From JAUASV01 sp047605685 (GTDB taxonomy: Bacteria; Actinomycetota; Actinomycetes; Actinomycetales; Microbacteriaceae): 17,761 nt of DNA. The position numbers and the translations under genes were made by a program. Location of the stretch: NCBI GenBank assembly GCA_047605685.1, contig JASGFF010000059.1, forward strand, positions 1-17,761. The letters run 5' to 3'. Below the pieces are notes generated by a model that was not told the origin of the DNA, did no database searches, and worked only from the letters and a program-made list of their open reading frames with translations. Shown here piece after piece: positions 6,678 to 13,317 of this stretch (position 1 is its first letter; the number at the start of each line of letters is the position of its first letter).

Positions 6678-8465
6678 TCAACCGCGGGCTTGGGCGATCG
6701 CCCGAGCGGCCTGCACGAGAGCGAGGTGCGAGAGCGCCTGCGGCGTGTTGCCGGCCTGCCGGCCGGCGGCCACGTCGTACTGCTCGCTGAGCATGCCGAC
6801 GTCGTTCGCGAGCGCGCACAGCCGGTCCATGAGCGCCTCGGCGTCCGCGACCCGGCCGCTCGCGGCGTACTGCCGCACCAGCCAGAAGCTGCAGGCGAGG
6901 AACACGCCCTCCTCCGAGGACAGGCCGTCCACCCCGGTGCGCGTGCGGTAGCGGCGCACGAGCCCACCCTCGAGCAGCTGCTCTTCGATGGCGTGCACGG
7001 TGCCGAGCATCCGCGGGTCGTCCGGCTCCAGGTAGCCGACGGTCGGCAACAGCAGCAGGGCGGCGTCGAGCTCGGTGGACCCGTACGCCTGCCGATAGCA
7101 GCCCCGCTCGCGATCGAAGCCGTGCTCCTCGATCTCCTCGTGCAGCTCCTCGCGCAGCCGCTCCCACTCCGCCACCGGGCCGTCGAGCCCGTGCTCGCGC
7201 ACTGCCCGCACCGCGGAGTCGACGGCGGCCCAGAGCATCACCCGCGAGTGGGTGAAGGCGTGCGGCTCGCCGCGGACCTCCCAGATGCCGTTGTCGGGGC
7301 GCCGCCAGTTCTGCGCCACGAACGACATGAGCGCCCGCTGCAGTGCCCAGGAGAAGGCGCTCTCCGCCGAGCCGGCCTCCCGGGCGTGCCGCAGCGCCAC
7401 CATGACCTCGCCGAACACGTCGCCCTGGTACTGCCGGTAGGCGTCGTTCCCGATCCGCACCGGCCGCGAGCCGCGGTAGCCGGGGAGGTCGTCCAGCTCC
7501 CGCTCGACGAGCCGCCGCTCGCCCGCGACGCCGTACACGATCTGCAGGTCCGCGGGGTCGCCGGCGATCGCGCGCAGCAGCCAGTCGCGCCAGGCGACGG
7601 CCTCCGCGCGGAAGCCGTGGGCGATGAGCGCGTCGAGGGTGAGCGAGGCGTCCCGCAGCCAGACGTAACGGTAGTCCCAGTTGCGGTCGCCGCCGGGGCT
7701 CTCGGGCAGGCTTGTGGTGGCGGCCGCGACGATGCCGCCGGTGTCGGCGTCGGTGAGCGCGCGCAGGAACAGCAGCGAGCGACGCACCTCGCGCTCGTAG
7801 CGGGAGCCGGATGCCGCGCCGCCGCCCGCGATCCAGCGCCGCCACCAGCCGAGGGTGACCTCGAGGCGTGCGCCAGTGTCGACGGGTGGCGGTGTGGGGC
7901 GGTGCGAGGGGAACCAGGTGAGCACCACGTCGACGCTCTGCCCGGCGTCGACGGTGAACTCGCCGACGTGGGCGTGGTCGCGCGCCTCGAGGCGCGGCCC
8001 GCGCACCACGATGCCGTCGGGACCGGCGATCGCCACGATGCCGGTGCCGGCCGGCAGCTGGCGCACCCAGGGCAGGGCGTTGGCGTAGTCGGGCCGGACG
8101 CGCAGCTCCTGCCGCATCCGCACGCTGCCGCTGATGCCGCGCACCCGCCTAATCACGTCGGCGCGCCGGTCGACGGGCATGGCGTCGACGGGCATGGCAT
8201 CGATGACCTCGACCTCCCCGGTGGCGCAGCGGTAGCGGGTGCGCAGCACGAGGGTGTCCTGCTCGTAGTCCCGCGAGGTTGCGGCGGACGCCTCGGCGGG
8301 GGCGAGCAGCCAGCGGCCGTGGTCCGGCGTGCCGAGCAGCGCGCCGAACAGGCTCGGCGAGTCGAAGCGCGGCAGGCACAGCCAGTCGATGCTGCCGTCC
8401 AGGCCGACGAGCGCGGCGCTGCGGCAGTCGCCGATGACGGCGTAGTCCTCGATGGGCAGGGGCAT
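6678..8465 (-). CDS. Glycoside hydrolase family 15 protein (trehalase/glucoamylase-like)
   Basis: A 595-aa protein with both halves of bacterial GH15 enzymes. The N-terminal beta-sandwich (about 1-215) begins with IEDYAVIGDCRSAALVGLDG and SIDWLCLPRFDSPSLFGALLG. The (alpha/alpha)6 catalytic barrel (about 225-595) carries RNWDYRYVWLRD at 261-272, the proposed general acid E396 in DNGIWEVRG, and the proposed general base E561 in GMLSEQYD. Length matches actinobacterial GH15 trehalases such as the mycobacterial type; glucoamylase or another alpha-glucosidase is the alternative. No signal peptide, so cytoplasmic. The ATG start lies 2 nt after the stop of the App1-like gene, with only a weak GGT/AGA upstream, so translational coupling is likely. 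A 15-bp in-frame duplication places DAMPVDAMPVD at residues 89-99, where relatives usually have a single D-x-MP-V. If it is a trehalase it would release glucose from trehalose, a compatible solute. Confidence 0.9.
   Translation of the reverse strand: MPLPIEDYAVIGDCRSAALVGLDGSIDWLCLPRFDSPSLFGALLGTPDHGRWLLAPAEASAATSRDYEQDTLVLRTRYRCATGEVEVIDAMPVDAMPVDRRADVIRRVRGISGSVRMRQELRVRPDYANALPWVRQLPAGTGIVAIAGPDGIVVRGPRLEARDHAHVGEFTVDAGQSVDVVLTWFPSHRPTPPPVDTGARLEVTLGWWRRWIAGGGAASGSRYEREVRRSLLFLRALTDADTGGIVAAATTSLPESPGGDRNWDYRYVWLRDASLTLDALIAHGFRAEAVAWRDWLLRAIAGDPADLQIVYGVAGERRLVERELDDLPGYRGSRPVRIGNDAYRQYQGDVFGEVMVALRHAREAGSAESAFSWALQRALMSFVAQNWRRPDNGIWEVRGEPHAFTHSRVMLWAAVDSAVRAVREHGLDGPVAEWERLREELHEEIEEHGFDRERGCYRQAYGSTELDAALLLLPTVGYLEPDDPRMLGTVHAIEEQLLEGGLVRRYRTRTGVDGLSSEEGVFLACSFWLVRQYAASGRVADAEALMDRLCALANDVGMLSEQYDVAAGRQAGNTPQALSHLALVQAARAIAQARG
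8169..8198 (-). repeat. Two perfect 15-bp tandem units inside GH15 gene
   Basis: GTCGACGGGCATGGC is present at 8169-8183 and again at 8184-8198. It encodes a duplicated five-residue block giving DAMPVDAMPVD in the N-terminal domain. The frame is preserved. Confidence 0.9.
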
Positions 8466-8467
8466 GT

Positions 8468-9550
8468 CTACCGGCCGTGAGGCTCGGGGCGGCCGTGAGG
8501 CTCGGGGTGGCCGTGAGGCTCGGGGCGGGAGAGCAGGCCCAGCTCGGCCAGCTGGGTGGCGAGCCCGGCACCGCCCGGGGCGTACACCCACGGCGCGACG
8601 CCGGCGGCGCCCTCGTGGCTGCGGCCACCGGCGAACACCGCCTCGCCGACGGTGAGCTGGCGGATGGCGACGGCCGAGACGTTGTCCGGGTGCTCGCGCA
8701 CGAAGGCGCCGTAGAGCTCCTCGTCGTGCTGGCCGTCGTCGCCGACGAGGAGCCAGGACATCCCCGGGAACTCGCGGGCGAGCCGGCTCAGGCTGGCGCG
8801 CTTGTGCTCGGATCCGCTGCGGAACCAGCGGTCCGGCGAGGGCCCCCAGTCGGTCAGCAGCAGCGCTCCGGCCGGGTAGAGGTTGCGGTCGAGGAAGCGG
8901 ATGAGCGTGGGCGCGACGTTCCAGGCGCCCGTGGACAGGTACACCACGGGCGCGCCGGGGTTGTCGCGCAGGAAGCGGTCGTAGAGCACGGCCATCCCGG
9001 GCACCGGGGTGCGGGCGTGCTCGTCGAGCACGAACGTGTTCCAGGCGGCGAGCAGCGGGCGCGGCAGTGCGGTGACCATGACGGTGTCGTCGATGTCCGA
9101 GAGCAGTCCGCGTCGCACCGCGGGGTCGACGACGAACACGCGGGATGTCACCGGATCGACGCCCTCGGCCCAGTAGCGCACCTCGTGCCAGCCGGGCTCG
9201 AGGTCGACGTCGACGTGCGCGTCGACGACACCGCCACGGGCGGCGGGCAGCATCCGCTCCACGTCGCCGATGCGCACCCGCACGTCGACGTCGTCCACCG
9301 GGATGCTCAGGAAGCTGCGGAAGCCGCGCACGTTCTCCGGCCGGGGTCGCGGGTCGCGGCGGCGCGGCCGGGTGAGCACGACCCGGCACAGCACGCGCGC
9401 CCAGCCGGGGCCGCCGTAGCCGGGCACGGGCAGTATGGCGGGACGCAGGCCGCGGGCGCGGCCGAGGCGGGCGCGGGTGCGGTGCACCGCGTCCTCGAGC
9501 CGGGCCGGGCCGCGCAGCGCGAGCGGGTCACGGCTCTCGGGCTGTGGCAT
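8468..9550 (-). CDS. App1-like phosphatase domain protein (DUF2183, HAD-type)
   Basis: A 360-aa protein. Residues 1-75 are Arg/Pro-rich. About 78-142 looks like a small beta domain (FRSFLSIPVDDVDVRVRIG to VDLEPGWHEVRYW). The App1 catalytic domain follows: GLLSDIDDTVMVT contains the HAD nucleophile motif (D152, D154, D155, T156), VVYLSTGAW (motif II, S206/T207) follows, then K250, and GDDGQHD at 270-276 as motif IV. Yeast App1 is a Mg-dependent phosphatidate phosphatase; for bacterial relatives the substrate is not established, so lipid phosphatase activity is inferred. The tail is PEPHG(H/R) three times, from an 18-bp triplicate repeat. The ATG at 9550 was chosen because CACACT lies 6 nt upstream and the family begins near here; GTG 9580 in frame is an alternative. 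It is the first gene of an apparent App1-GH15-FUSC cluster, divergent from the TetR gene. Confidence 0.85.
   Translation of the reverse strand: MPQPESRDPLALRGPARLEDAVHRTRARLGRARGLRPAILPVPGYGGPGWARVLCRVVLTRPRRRDPRPRPENVRGFRSFLSIPVDDVDVRVRIGDVERMLPAARGGVVDAHVDVDLEPGWHEVRYWAEGVDPVTSRVFVVDPAVRRGLLSDIDDTVMVTALPRPLLAAWNTFVLDEHARTPVPGMAVLYDRFLRDNPGAPVVYLSTGAWNVAPTLIRFLDRNLYPAGALLLTDWGPSPDRWFRSGSEHKRASLSRLAREFPGMSWLLVGDDGQHDEELYGAFVREHPDNVSAVAIRQLTVGEAVFAGGRSHEGAAGVAPWVYAPGGAGLATQLAELGLLSRPEPHGHPEPHGRPEPHGR
8473..8526 (-). repeat. Three 18-bp tandem units at App1-like C-terminus, next to GH15 start
   Basis: Units at 8473-8490, 8491-8508 and 8509-8526 differ at a single position (last base C, T, C on the plus strand). 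They encode PEPHGR/PEPHGH repeats ending the App1-like protein. The array ends 7 nt before the GH15 ATG, so it also forms the translation initiation region of the downstream gene. Confidence 0.9.
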
Positions 9551-9745
9551 TCGGCCAGTGTGCCACCGTAGTGTGGGCACGACGGCAGGAATCGGCGATT
9601 CGCTCAGCCCTTGCTTAGATTTGCTCGCGATAATGGAGATCCGGGCGTGAGATCCACGACGCACCGGAGAGCGTTCCCGTTCGGCGCACGACGGCGGGCC
9701 ATATTCGCGGGCGACCGCGAAACACGATGAAATAAGGAGACAGAC
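9551..9745. promoter_or_regulatory. Divergent intergenic region between App1-like and TetR genes
   Basis: This 195-bp stretch is visibly more AT-rich than its surroundings around 9611-9640 and 9700-9735. GATAAT at 9629-9634 is a good -10 match on the plus strand, but TTGCTT at 9611-9616 is only 12 bp upstream, too close for a standard -35. CATATT at 9700-9705 is a second -10 candidate and overlaps the operator-like palindrome. GAGATCC occurs twice (9636-9642 and 9649-9655). CACACT on the minus strand (9562-9557) lies 6 nt before the App1-like ATG. No coding frame is supported here. Confidence 0.4.
9704..9721. promoter_or_regulatory. Candidate TetR operator: perfect 7-4-7 palindrome
   Basis: TTCGCGG (9704-9710), GCGA, CCGCGAA (9715-9721) forms an exact inverted repeat of 18 bp, in the size range of TetR-family operators. 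It lies 24 bp before the TetR start codon and 12 bp before the AAGGAG ribosome binding site. It overlaps a CATATT -10 candidate. Autorepression of the adjacent TetR gene, and possibly control of the divergent App1-GH15 genes, is inferred. Confidence 0.55.
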
Positions 9746-10393
9746 GTGAGTGGAGCAGCACTCGTGGACGAGACCGGACTGACCGGTCTCGCCCTGCGCA
9801 ACGAACCGGTGCAGGCGCGCAGCACCGCGCGACTGGCGGCGCTTCTCGACGCCGCGGCCGCGGTCATCGACGAGCTCGGCTATGAGCGGCTGACCACCGC
9901 CATGGTCGCCGAGCGGGCGGGTGCCTCGATCGGCACCGTCTACCGCTACTTCCCCGACCGCATCGCGGTGCTGCAGGCACTCGGCCAGCGCAACCTCGAC
10001 CGGGTGCTCAGCCGGGTGACGGCGGCGCTCACCGCGCCCGAGCACACCGACTGGCGCACGGCGCTGTTCGCGGCCTTCGACGTGCTCGTGGCCGCCTTCC
10101 GCTCCGAGCCCGGTTTCCGCTCGCTGCGCGTCGGCGACGTGATCGACCTGCGTCCGCCGCTCACCGAGCGCACCTACAACTCGGTCGTCGCCCAGACGAT
10201 GCGCAGCGCCCTCGAGGAGCGTTTCGGCTTCGGCTCCGACGAGGCGACCGTCGTCGCCTTCGACGCGGCCGTCGAGATCTCCGATGCTCTCGCCGCGCGG
10301 GCCTTCGCCCGCTCGAAGGACGGCGAGCAGGTCTACCTCGACGCCGCCAAGCAGGCCGTCGAGGCGCTGCTGGCGCCGCGCATCGACGGCTGA
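9746..10393 (+). CDS. TetR/AcrR-family transcriptional regulator
   Basis: A 215-aa protein. The N-terminal TetR DNA-binding domain is clear: ARLAALLDAAAAVIDELGYERLTTAMVAERAGASIGTVYRYFPDRIAVLQAL, with the helix-turn-helix at about 49-69 and the usual VYRYFxxR/K. The C-terminal domain (about 90-215) is an all-helical ligand/dimer domain with no family-specific signature I recognise. The GTG start has an excellent Shine-Dalgarno (AAGGAG at 9734-9739, 6-nt spacing), unlike many starts nearby. A perfect palindrome just upstream suggests autoregulation. The divergent App1-GH15-FUSC cluster is the natural candidate target, with a FUSC-type exporter fitting the efflux genes that TetR proteins often control. 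The gene ends at a strong hairpin. Confidence 0.93.
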   Translation: MSGAALVDETGLTGLALRNEPVQARSTARLAALLDAAAAVIDELGYERLTTAMVAERAGASIGTVYRYFPDRIAVLQALGQRNLDRVLSRVTAALTAPEHTDWRTALFAAFDVLVAAFRSEPGFRSLRVGDVIDLRPPLTERTYNSVVAQTMRSALEERFGFGSDEATVVAFDAAVEISDALAARAFARSKDGEQVYLDAAKQAVEALLAPRIDG

Positions 10394-10421
10394 GCCCCGC
10401 CCCGCGACGGCATCGACGGGA

Positions 10422-10461
10422 ACAGGGGCGGGCCCGGTCACGGTCCCGGGCCCGCCCCTGT
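10422..10461 (+). terminator. Strong GC-rich hairpin terminator after TetR gene
   Basis: The 16-bp arms ACAGGGGCGGGCCCGG (10422-10437) and CCGGGCCCGCCCCTGT (10446-10461) are perfectly complementary around an 8-nt loop. The hairpin begins 28 nt after the TetR stop. No T-tract follows, as is frequent in actinobacteria. It separates the TetR gene from the lipoprotein gene on the same strand. Confidence 0.75.
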
Positions 10462-10492
10462 CGGGTCCTCGTCCCGGCACGCGCGCTGTCCG

Positions 10493-10498
10493 TAGTCT
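10493..10498 (+). promoter_or_regulatory. -10-like hexamer TAGTCT, probable leaderless start for lipoprotein gene
   Basis: TAGTCT fits TAnnnT and ends exactly 7 nt before GTG 10506, with no Shine-Dalgarno in between. The hairpin just upstream insulates this promoter from the TetR gene. No convincing -35 is visible. Confidence 0.5.
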
Positions 10499-10523
10499 TG
10501 TCCCCGTGAGTCTTGTCCCCGTG
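10494..10523 (+). repeat. Two perfect 15-bp tandem units covering -10 and start codon
   Basis: AGTCTTGTCCCCGTG occurs at 10494-10508 and again at 10509-10523. Each copy contains a -10-like core (TAGTCT, then GAGTCT) followed by TGTCCCC and a GTG. The lipoprotein gene therefore has two equivalent in-frame start arrangements five codons apart. Confidence 0.9.
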
Positions 10524-11450
10524 CGACGCCGGACCCCGACCCACCGCGGTCCCGTCCGTCGCCGGGCCGTTCCGGCCGTGCTGGCGGCGATCCTGCTGAT
10601 CGCCGCCCCGGTGCTGCTTAGCGGCTGCGACCGGGTCACCAGCCTGCCGGGCACCGGCGTCGAGCTGACGATCGGCGCGCAGAGCGCGGACGACAACCGG
10701 GTGGTCGCCGCGATCTACGGCATCGCCCTCGAGGAGCAGGGCTACACGGTCGATTACAACTGGGGCGTCGGCAGCCGCACCCGCATCATCAGCGCGCTGC
10801 GCGAGGGCATCATCGACATCAGCCCGGACTACACTGGCCTGCTGCTCGAGGCGATCGACTCGGCCCACGCGTCCGGCTCCCCGGACGTCGCCCTCGGCTT
10901 CCTCCAGTCGGCCGCGGACGAGCTCGGCCTGAGCGTGCTCGACCCCGCCACCGCGGCGAAGACGCCCGCCTACGTCGTCACCCGCGAGTTCGCCAAGGCG
11001 CACGACCTCACCGAGATCGGCGACCTGGCCGGCATCGGCTCGGCCATCACGATCGCCTCGACGAGCGACCTCGGCTCCCTCGACTACGGCAGCAGCGCGC
11101 TCGCCTACTCCTACGGCGTCGAGGGCTTCGGCGAGCGCACCACCGACTCGGATGCCGAGTCGATCGCCGCGCTCGCGAGCGGCTCGGCACAGGTGGCCCT
11201 CGTCTCGCCGCTGTCGCTCGGCGACGACGAGCTGCGGGTGCTGAAGGACCCGCGGTACATCGTGCTCGACGAGCGGGTGGTCCCGGTCGTCAACAGCGGC
11301 CGGCTGGACGCCACGATCGAGAGCACCCTCGACGCGGTCTCCGCGTCGCTGAGCACGGCCGACCTGCGCGCCTTCGCGGCCGAGGACTCGGCGCTGCCGG
11401 AGACCGTCGCACGGGCCTGGCTCGTCGATGAGGGCCTCATCGAGAGCTGA
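10506..11450 (+). CDS. OpuAC/ProX-type osmoprotectant ABC transporter substrate-binding lipoprotein
   Basis: From GTG 10506 the product is 314 aa. It begins with an Arg-rich n-region, a hydrophobic stretch AVLAAILLIAAPVL and a lipobox LLSGC with Cys41, so it should be a lipoprotein anchored outside the plasma membrane. The mature part follows the glycine betaine/choline/carnitine binding-protein pattern: LTIGAQSADDNRVVAAIYGIALEEQGYTV, GSRTRIISALREGIIDISPDYTGLLLEA, and AQVALVSPLSLGDDELRVLKDP. The frame is open further upstream, but TAGTCT 7 nt before this GTG supports the chosen start; GTG 10521 is the alternative. No permease or ATPase gene is adjacent: the gene stands alone between the TetR terminator and a convergent DsbA-like gene. 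It presumably delivers a quaternary-amine osmolyte to a transporter encoded elsewhere; the exact ligand is not deducible. Confidence 0.88.
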   Translation: MSLVPVRRRTPTHRGPVRRRAVPAVLAAILLIAAPVLLSGCDRVTSLPGTGVELTIGAQSADDNRVVAAIYGIALEEQGYTVDYNWGVGSRTRIISALREGIIDISPDYTGLLLEAIDSAHASGSPDVALGFLQSAADELGLSVLDPATAAKTPAYVVTREFAKAHDLTEIGDLAGIGSAITIASTSDLGSLDYGSSALAYSYGVEGFGERTTDSDAESIAALASGSAQVALVSPLSLGDDELRVLKDPRYIVLDERVVPVVNSGRLDATIESTLDAVSASLSTADLRAFAAEDSALPETVARAWLVDEGLIES

Positions 11451-11459
11451 CCACCCGGT

Positions 11460-11477
11460 CCGCGGCCTGCTCCGCGG
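11460..11477. terminator. Weak hairpin between convergent lipoprotein and DsbA-like genes
   Basis: CCGCGG (11460-11465) and CCGCGG (11472-11477) pair as a 6-bp stem with loop CCTGCT. It starts 9 nt after the lipoprotein stop, within the 73-nt gap before the DsbA-like stop. The short stem makes this only a modest candidate. Confidence 0.3.
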
Positions 11478-11523
11478 CTCAGGGAGGCCCGGCGATCACC
11501 GAGACCAGCCGACGCGGGCCGGC

Positions 11524-12384
11524 TCAGCCGGTAGTAGTGGTCTCGCTCGCCGCGGCGGTGCTGATCGCGTCGAGCACGGTGCTCGCGTCGCTCAGGCGCT
11601 CGCCGTTGACCACGATCGTCGGCGTGCCGAAGTAGCCGGTGTCCGGGTCGGCGAGGTCGGAGTCGGAGGTCACGGCATCCGTGGCGGCTGTGACCCAGTC
11701 CTTGAACGTCTCGTCCTCGATGCAGGACGTGACGCTGTCGTCGTCGACGCCGCCGGCGGAGACGAGGGCGATGATCGCGTCGTCGTCCAGGCCGTCGGTG
11801 CCCTCCTCCGGCTGGTTGTCGTAGAACTGCGTCTGCACGTCGAGGAACTGGTCCGGGTCGTAGTTCGCGACACAGGCGGCGGCGTTGGCGGCCCGGCTGG
11901 AGTAGCGGCTGCTGTTGAAGCTGCGGTCGAGGATCGCCACCGGGTGCACCTCGAGCGAGATCGTGCCCGCGGCGACGAGCGAGGTCAGCTCCTCGGAGTA
12001 GCTCGCCTCGAACTCCTGGCAGACCGGGCAGGCCCAGTCGATGTAGCTCACCACCTGCACCACGCCGTCGGTGGTGTCCAGCGGCGTGGGGGTGAGGGTG
12101 GCGGCATCCGTCGCGCCGTTGTTCCTGACCGCCTGCACCGTGGAGCCGTCGCCCGCGGCGATGAACTCGATGCCGCCGGAGGCCATGTTCTTCGGGCCCG
12201 GCCCGGCCGATGCCGTCGAGTTGACGATGACGACGACCACGACAGCGACGATCGCGAGGATGACGACCCCGACGCTGCTCTGCAGGATGATCCGCCCGCG
12301 CAGCCGGCGCCGACGCTCCGCCTCCCGCATCTGGCGGGCGATCTCGCGCGCGTGCTCTCGGCGGTCGTGTTTGTTCTCGGCCAT
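11524..12384 (-). CDS. Membrane-anchored DsbA-like thioredoxin-fold protein
   Basis: From ATG 12384 the product is 286 aa. It has a charged cytoplasmic N-terminus (about 1-31, Arg/Glu-rich), one transmembrane helix (about 32-55, mostly Val/Ile), a Ser/Gly linker, and an extracytoplasmic thioredoxin-fold domain. The active site is DWACPVCQEFE with C119 and C122. The cis-Pro loop is GTPTIVVNG (P255), and a helical insertion between them carries C171 and C221, a likely structural disulfide. ATG 12384 was preferred over GTG 12390 because GGAAGG lies 5 nt before the ATG but abuts the GTG. It is 79 nt downstream of the VKOR gene on the same strand. In actinobacteria such DsbA-like proteins introduce disulfides into secreted proteins and are reoxidised by VKOR, which I infer here. 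Confidence 0.92.
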   Translation of the reverse strand: MAENKHDRREHAREIARQMREAERRRRLRGRIILQSSVGVVILAIVAVVVVVIVNSTASAGPGPKNMASGGIEFIAAGDGSTVQAVRNNGATDAATLTPTPLDTTDGVVQVVSYIDWACPVCQEFEASYSEELTSLVAAGTISLEVHPVAILDRSFNSSRYSSRAANAAACVANYDPDQFLDVQTQFYDNQPEEGTDGLDDDAIIALVSAGGVDDDSVTSCIEDETFKDWVTAATDAVTSDSDLADPDTGYFGTPTIVVNGERLSDASTVLDAISTAAASETTTTG

Positions 12385-12400
12385 CGTCACCTTCCGTCGT

Positions 12401-12418
12401 CGGTCGCAGCTACGACCG
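12401..12418. promoter_or_regulatory. Imperfect 18-bp inverted repeat upstream of DsbA-like gene
   Basis: CGGTCG (12401-12406) and CGACCG (12413-12418) are complementary around CAGCTA, whose core AGCT is also self-complementary. It sits 17 bp upstream of the DsbA-like ATG and overlaps the only visible -10-like sequence on that strand (GATACGGT). It could be an operator or a leader hairpin; there is no direct evidence for either. Confidence 0.3.
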
Positions 12419-12463
12419 TATCGGTTGTCCGCCGCCTGTCTTTATGAACAGCCGCAGCCGGTC

Positions 12464-13066
12464 TCAGAACAGGTAGCGCAGCACGTCGAGCGCCAGCTGG
12501 GCCTCGATCGCGAGGGCCAGGTAGCTCAGCAGCGTGATCACGACGACCCACTGGCCGCCGACCCGTCCGATCGCCCTCAGCGCGCGCGCCGGGCCGAACA
12601 CGCCCGCGCGCAGGTTGCGGAACGTCACGGCCCAGAACGTCGGGACGGTCACGGCCCAGGTGAGCATGCACCAGATGCACAGCGTGCCGATCGACCAGAA
12701 GCTCGCCGAGCTGAGGAACAGGATGAAGGCGAGCGCGCCGGCGACGCCGAGGTTGAACACCGCCCAGTACCACCGCGGGAAGCGCGCCCCCGCGAGCAGG
12801 CTGACGCCCACGATGATCGTCGCCGGCCAGCAGAGCAGGCCGATGATCGGGTTGGGGAAGCCGAAGAGCTCGCCCTGCCAGGATTCCAGGTTCGGCCCGC
12901 AGGTGACGAGCAGGCTGAAGTCGCAGCTGAGGCTCGCGTCCGGGTCGGTGGCCACCAGGATCTTGTCGATGGTGAGCTCGAAGGCGGCCCAGATGCCGAG
13001 GATGCCGGCGAGGACGAGCCAGCTGGCCAGGATCACGGGGCGGCGCTGAGCGGGGGCCTCGGACAC
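12464..13066 (-). CDS. Vitamin K epoxide reductase (VKOR) family quinone-linked disulfide oxidase
   Basis: A 200-aa polytopic membrane protein with about five hydrophobic segments. The VKOR hallmarks are all present: a loop Cys pair C48 and C56 (SLSCDFSLLVTCGP), then FGFPNPIIGL, and the redox centre CIWC (C130, C133). These proteins pass electrons from a DsbA-like partner through the loop cysteines to CxxC and then to a quinone. The partner here is the downstream DsbA-like gene, so the two form an extracytoplasmic disulfide-forming system. The GTG start is supported by CATAAT ending 7 nt upstream and no Shine-Dalgarno, indicating a leaderless transcript. It is divergent from the RNase E/G gene, with their -10 elements about 36 bp apart. 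Confidence 0.95.
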   Translation of the reverse strand: MSEAPAQRRPVILASWLVLAGILGIWAAFELTIDKILVATDPDASLSCDFSLLVTCGPNLESWQGELFGFPNPIIGLLCWPATIIVGVSLLAGARFPRWYWAVFNLGVAGALAFILFLSSASFWSIGTLCIWCMLTWAVTVPTFWAVTFRNLRAGVFGPARALRAIGRVGGQWVVVITLLSYLALAIEAQLALDVLRYLF

Positions 13067-13073
13067 CCGGACG

Positions 13074-13079
13074 ATTATG
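13074..13079 (-). promoter_or_regulatory. -10 hexamer CATAAT, leaderless VKOR transcript
   Basis: On the minus strand CATAAT (5 of 6 matches to TATAAT) is followed by CGTCCGG and then the VKOR GTG, so transcription should start at the first codon. No convincing -35 sequence was seen at 16-18 bp. Confidence 0.55.
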
Positions 13080-13115
13080 CCACGGGCGCGATCACGGGGA
13101 TCCGGGCGGCCGTGC

Positions 13116-13121
13116 GATACT
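13116..13121 (+). promoter_or_regulatory. Extended -10 (TGC-GATACT) for RNase E/G gene
   Basis: GATACT is preceded by TGC, an extended -10 arrangement, in one of the few AT-rich spots upstream of rne. The predicted start is near 13128-13130, giving a leader of about 235 nt. TACTTT at 13118-13123 is an overlapping alternative. No -35 match is evident. Confidence 0.45.
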
Positions 13122-13132
13122 TTGATGCAGTC

Positions 13133-13152
13133 GCGCGAGCCCGGGCTCGCGC
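13133..13152. repeat. Perfect 20-bp palindrome at the 5' end of the rne leader
   Basis: GCGCGAGCCC (13133-13142) and GGGCTCGCGC (13143-13152) are exact reverse complements. In RNA this gives a 7-bp stem with a CCCGGG loop just after the predicted transcription start; as DNA it could be a protein-binding site. Confidence 0.8.
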
Positions 13153-13317
13153 CGACGCCCCTACCAGGCTTACCGGGCGAACCGGGCGATGGCGGATGGC
13201 CAGTTCCGCCGCGTGATCGGGTGACAGACGATCGCAGCATCCACGGACGATGCACCCGTGCCCAGCGCGGGACGAGAAGGATTAGCCGCGGCTCGCGGGT
13301 CGCGGCGGACGAGAGTA

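Noticed and set aside
5790..8480. Open frame of 896 codons on the plus strand, opposite the FUSC and GH15 genes
   Set aside because: It lies antisense to two genes with clear family motifs, and its translation is Gly/Arg/Ala/His-rich with no domain. Long open antisense frames are expected at this GC content.
9611..9634. Standard sigma-70-type promoter with TTGCTT and GATAAT
   Set aside because: Spacing is only 12 bp; GATAAT is kept as a possible -10 but not this pair.
10284..10505. N-terminal extension of the lipoprotein gene to a start inside the TetR gene
   Set aside because: The extension is Arg/Ser/Pro-rich, spans a strong terminator and would bury the signal peptide; TAGTCT and GTG 10506 give a proper lipoprotein start.
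13189..13285. Regulatory upstream ORFs in the rne leader
   Set aside because: Two 11-codon frames exist, but neither has a good ribosome binding site or a telling codon pattern; mentioned only in the leader entry.
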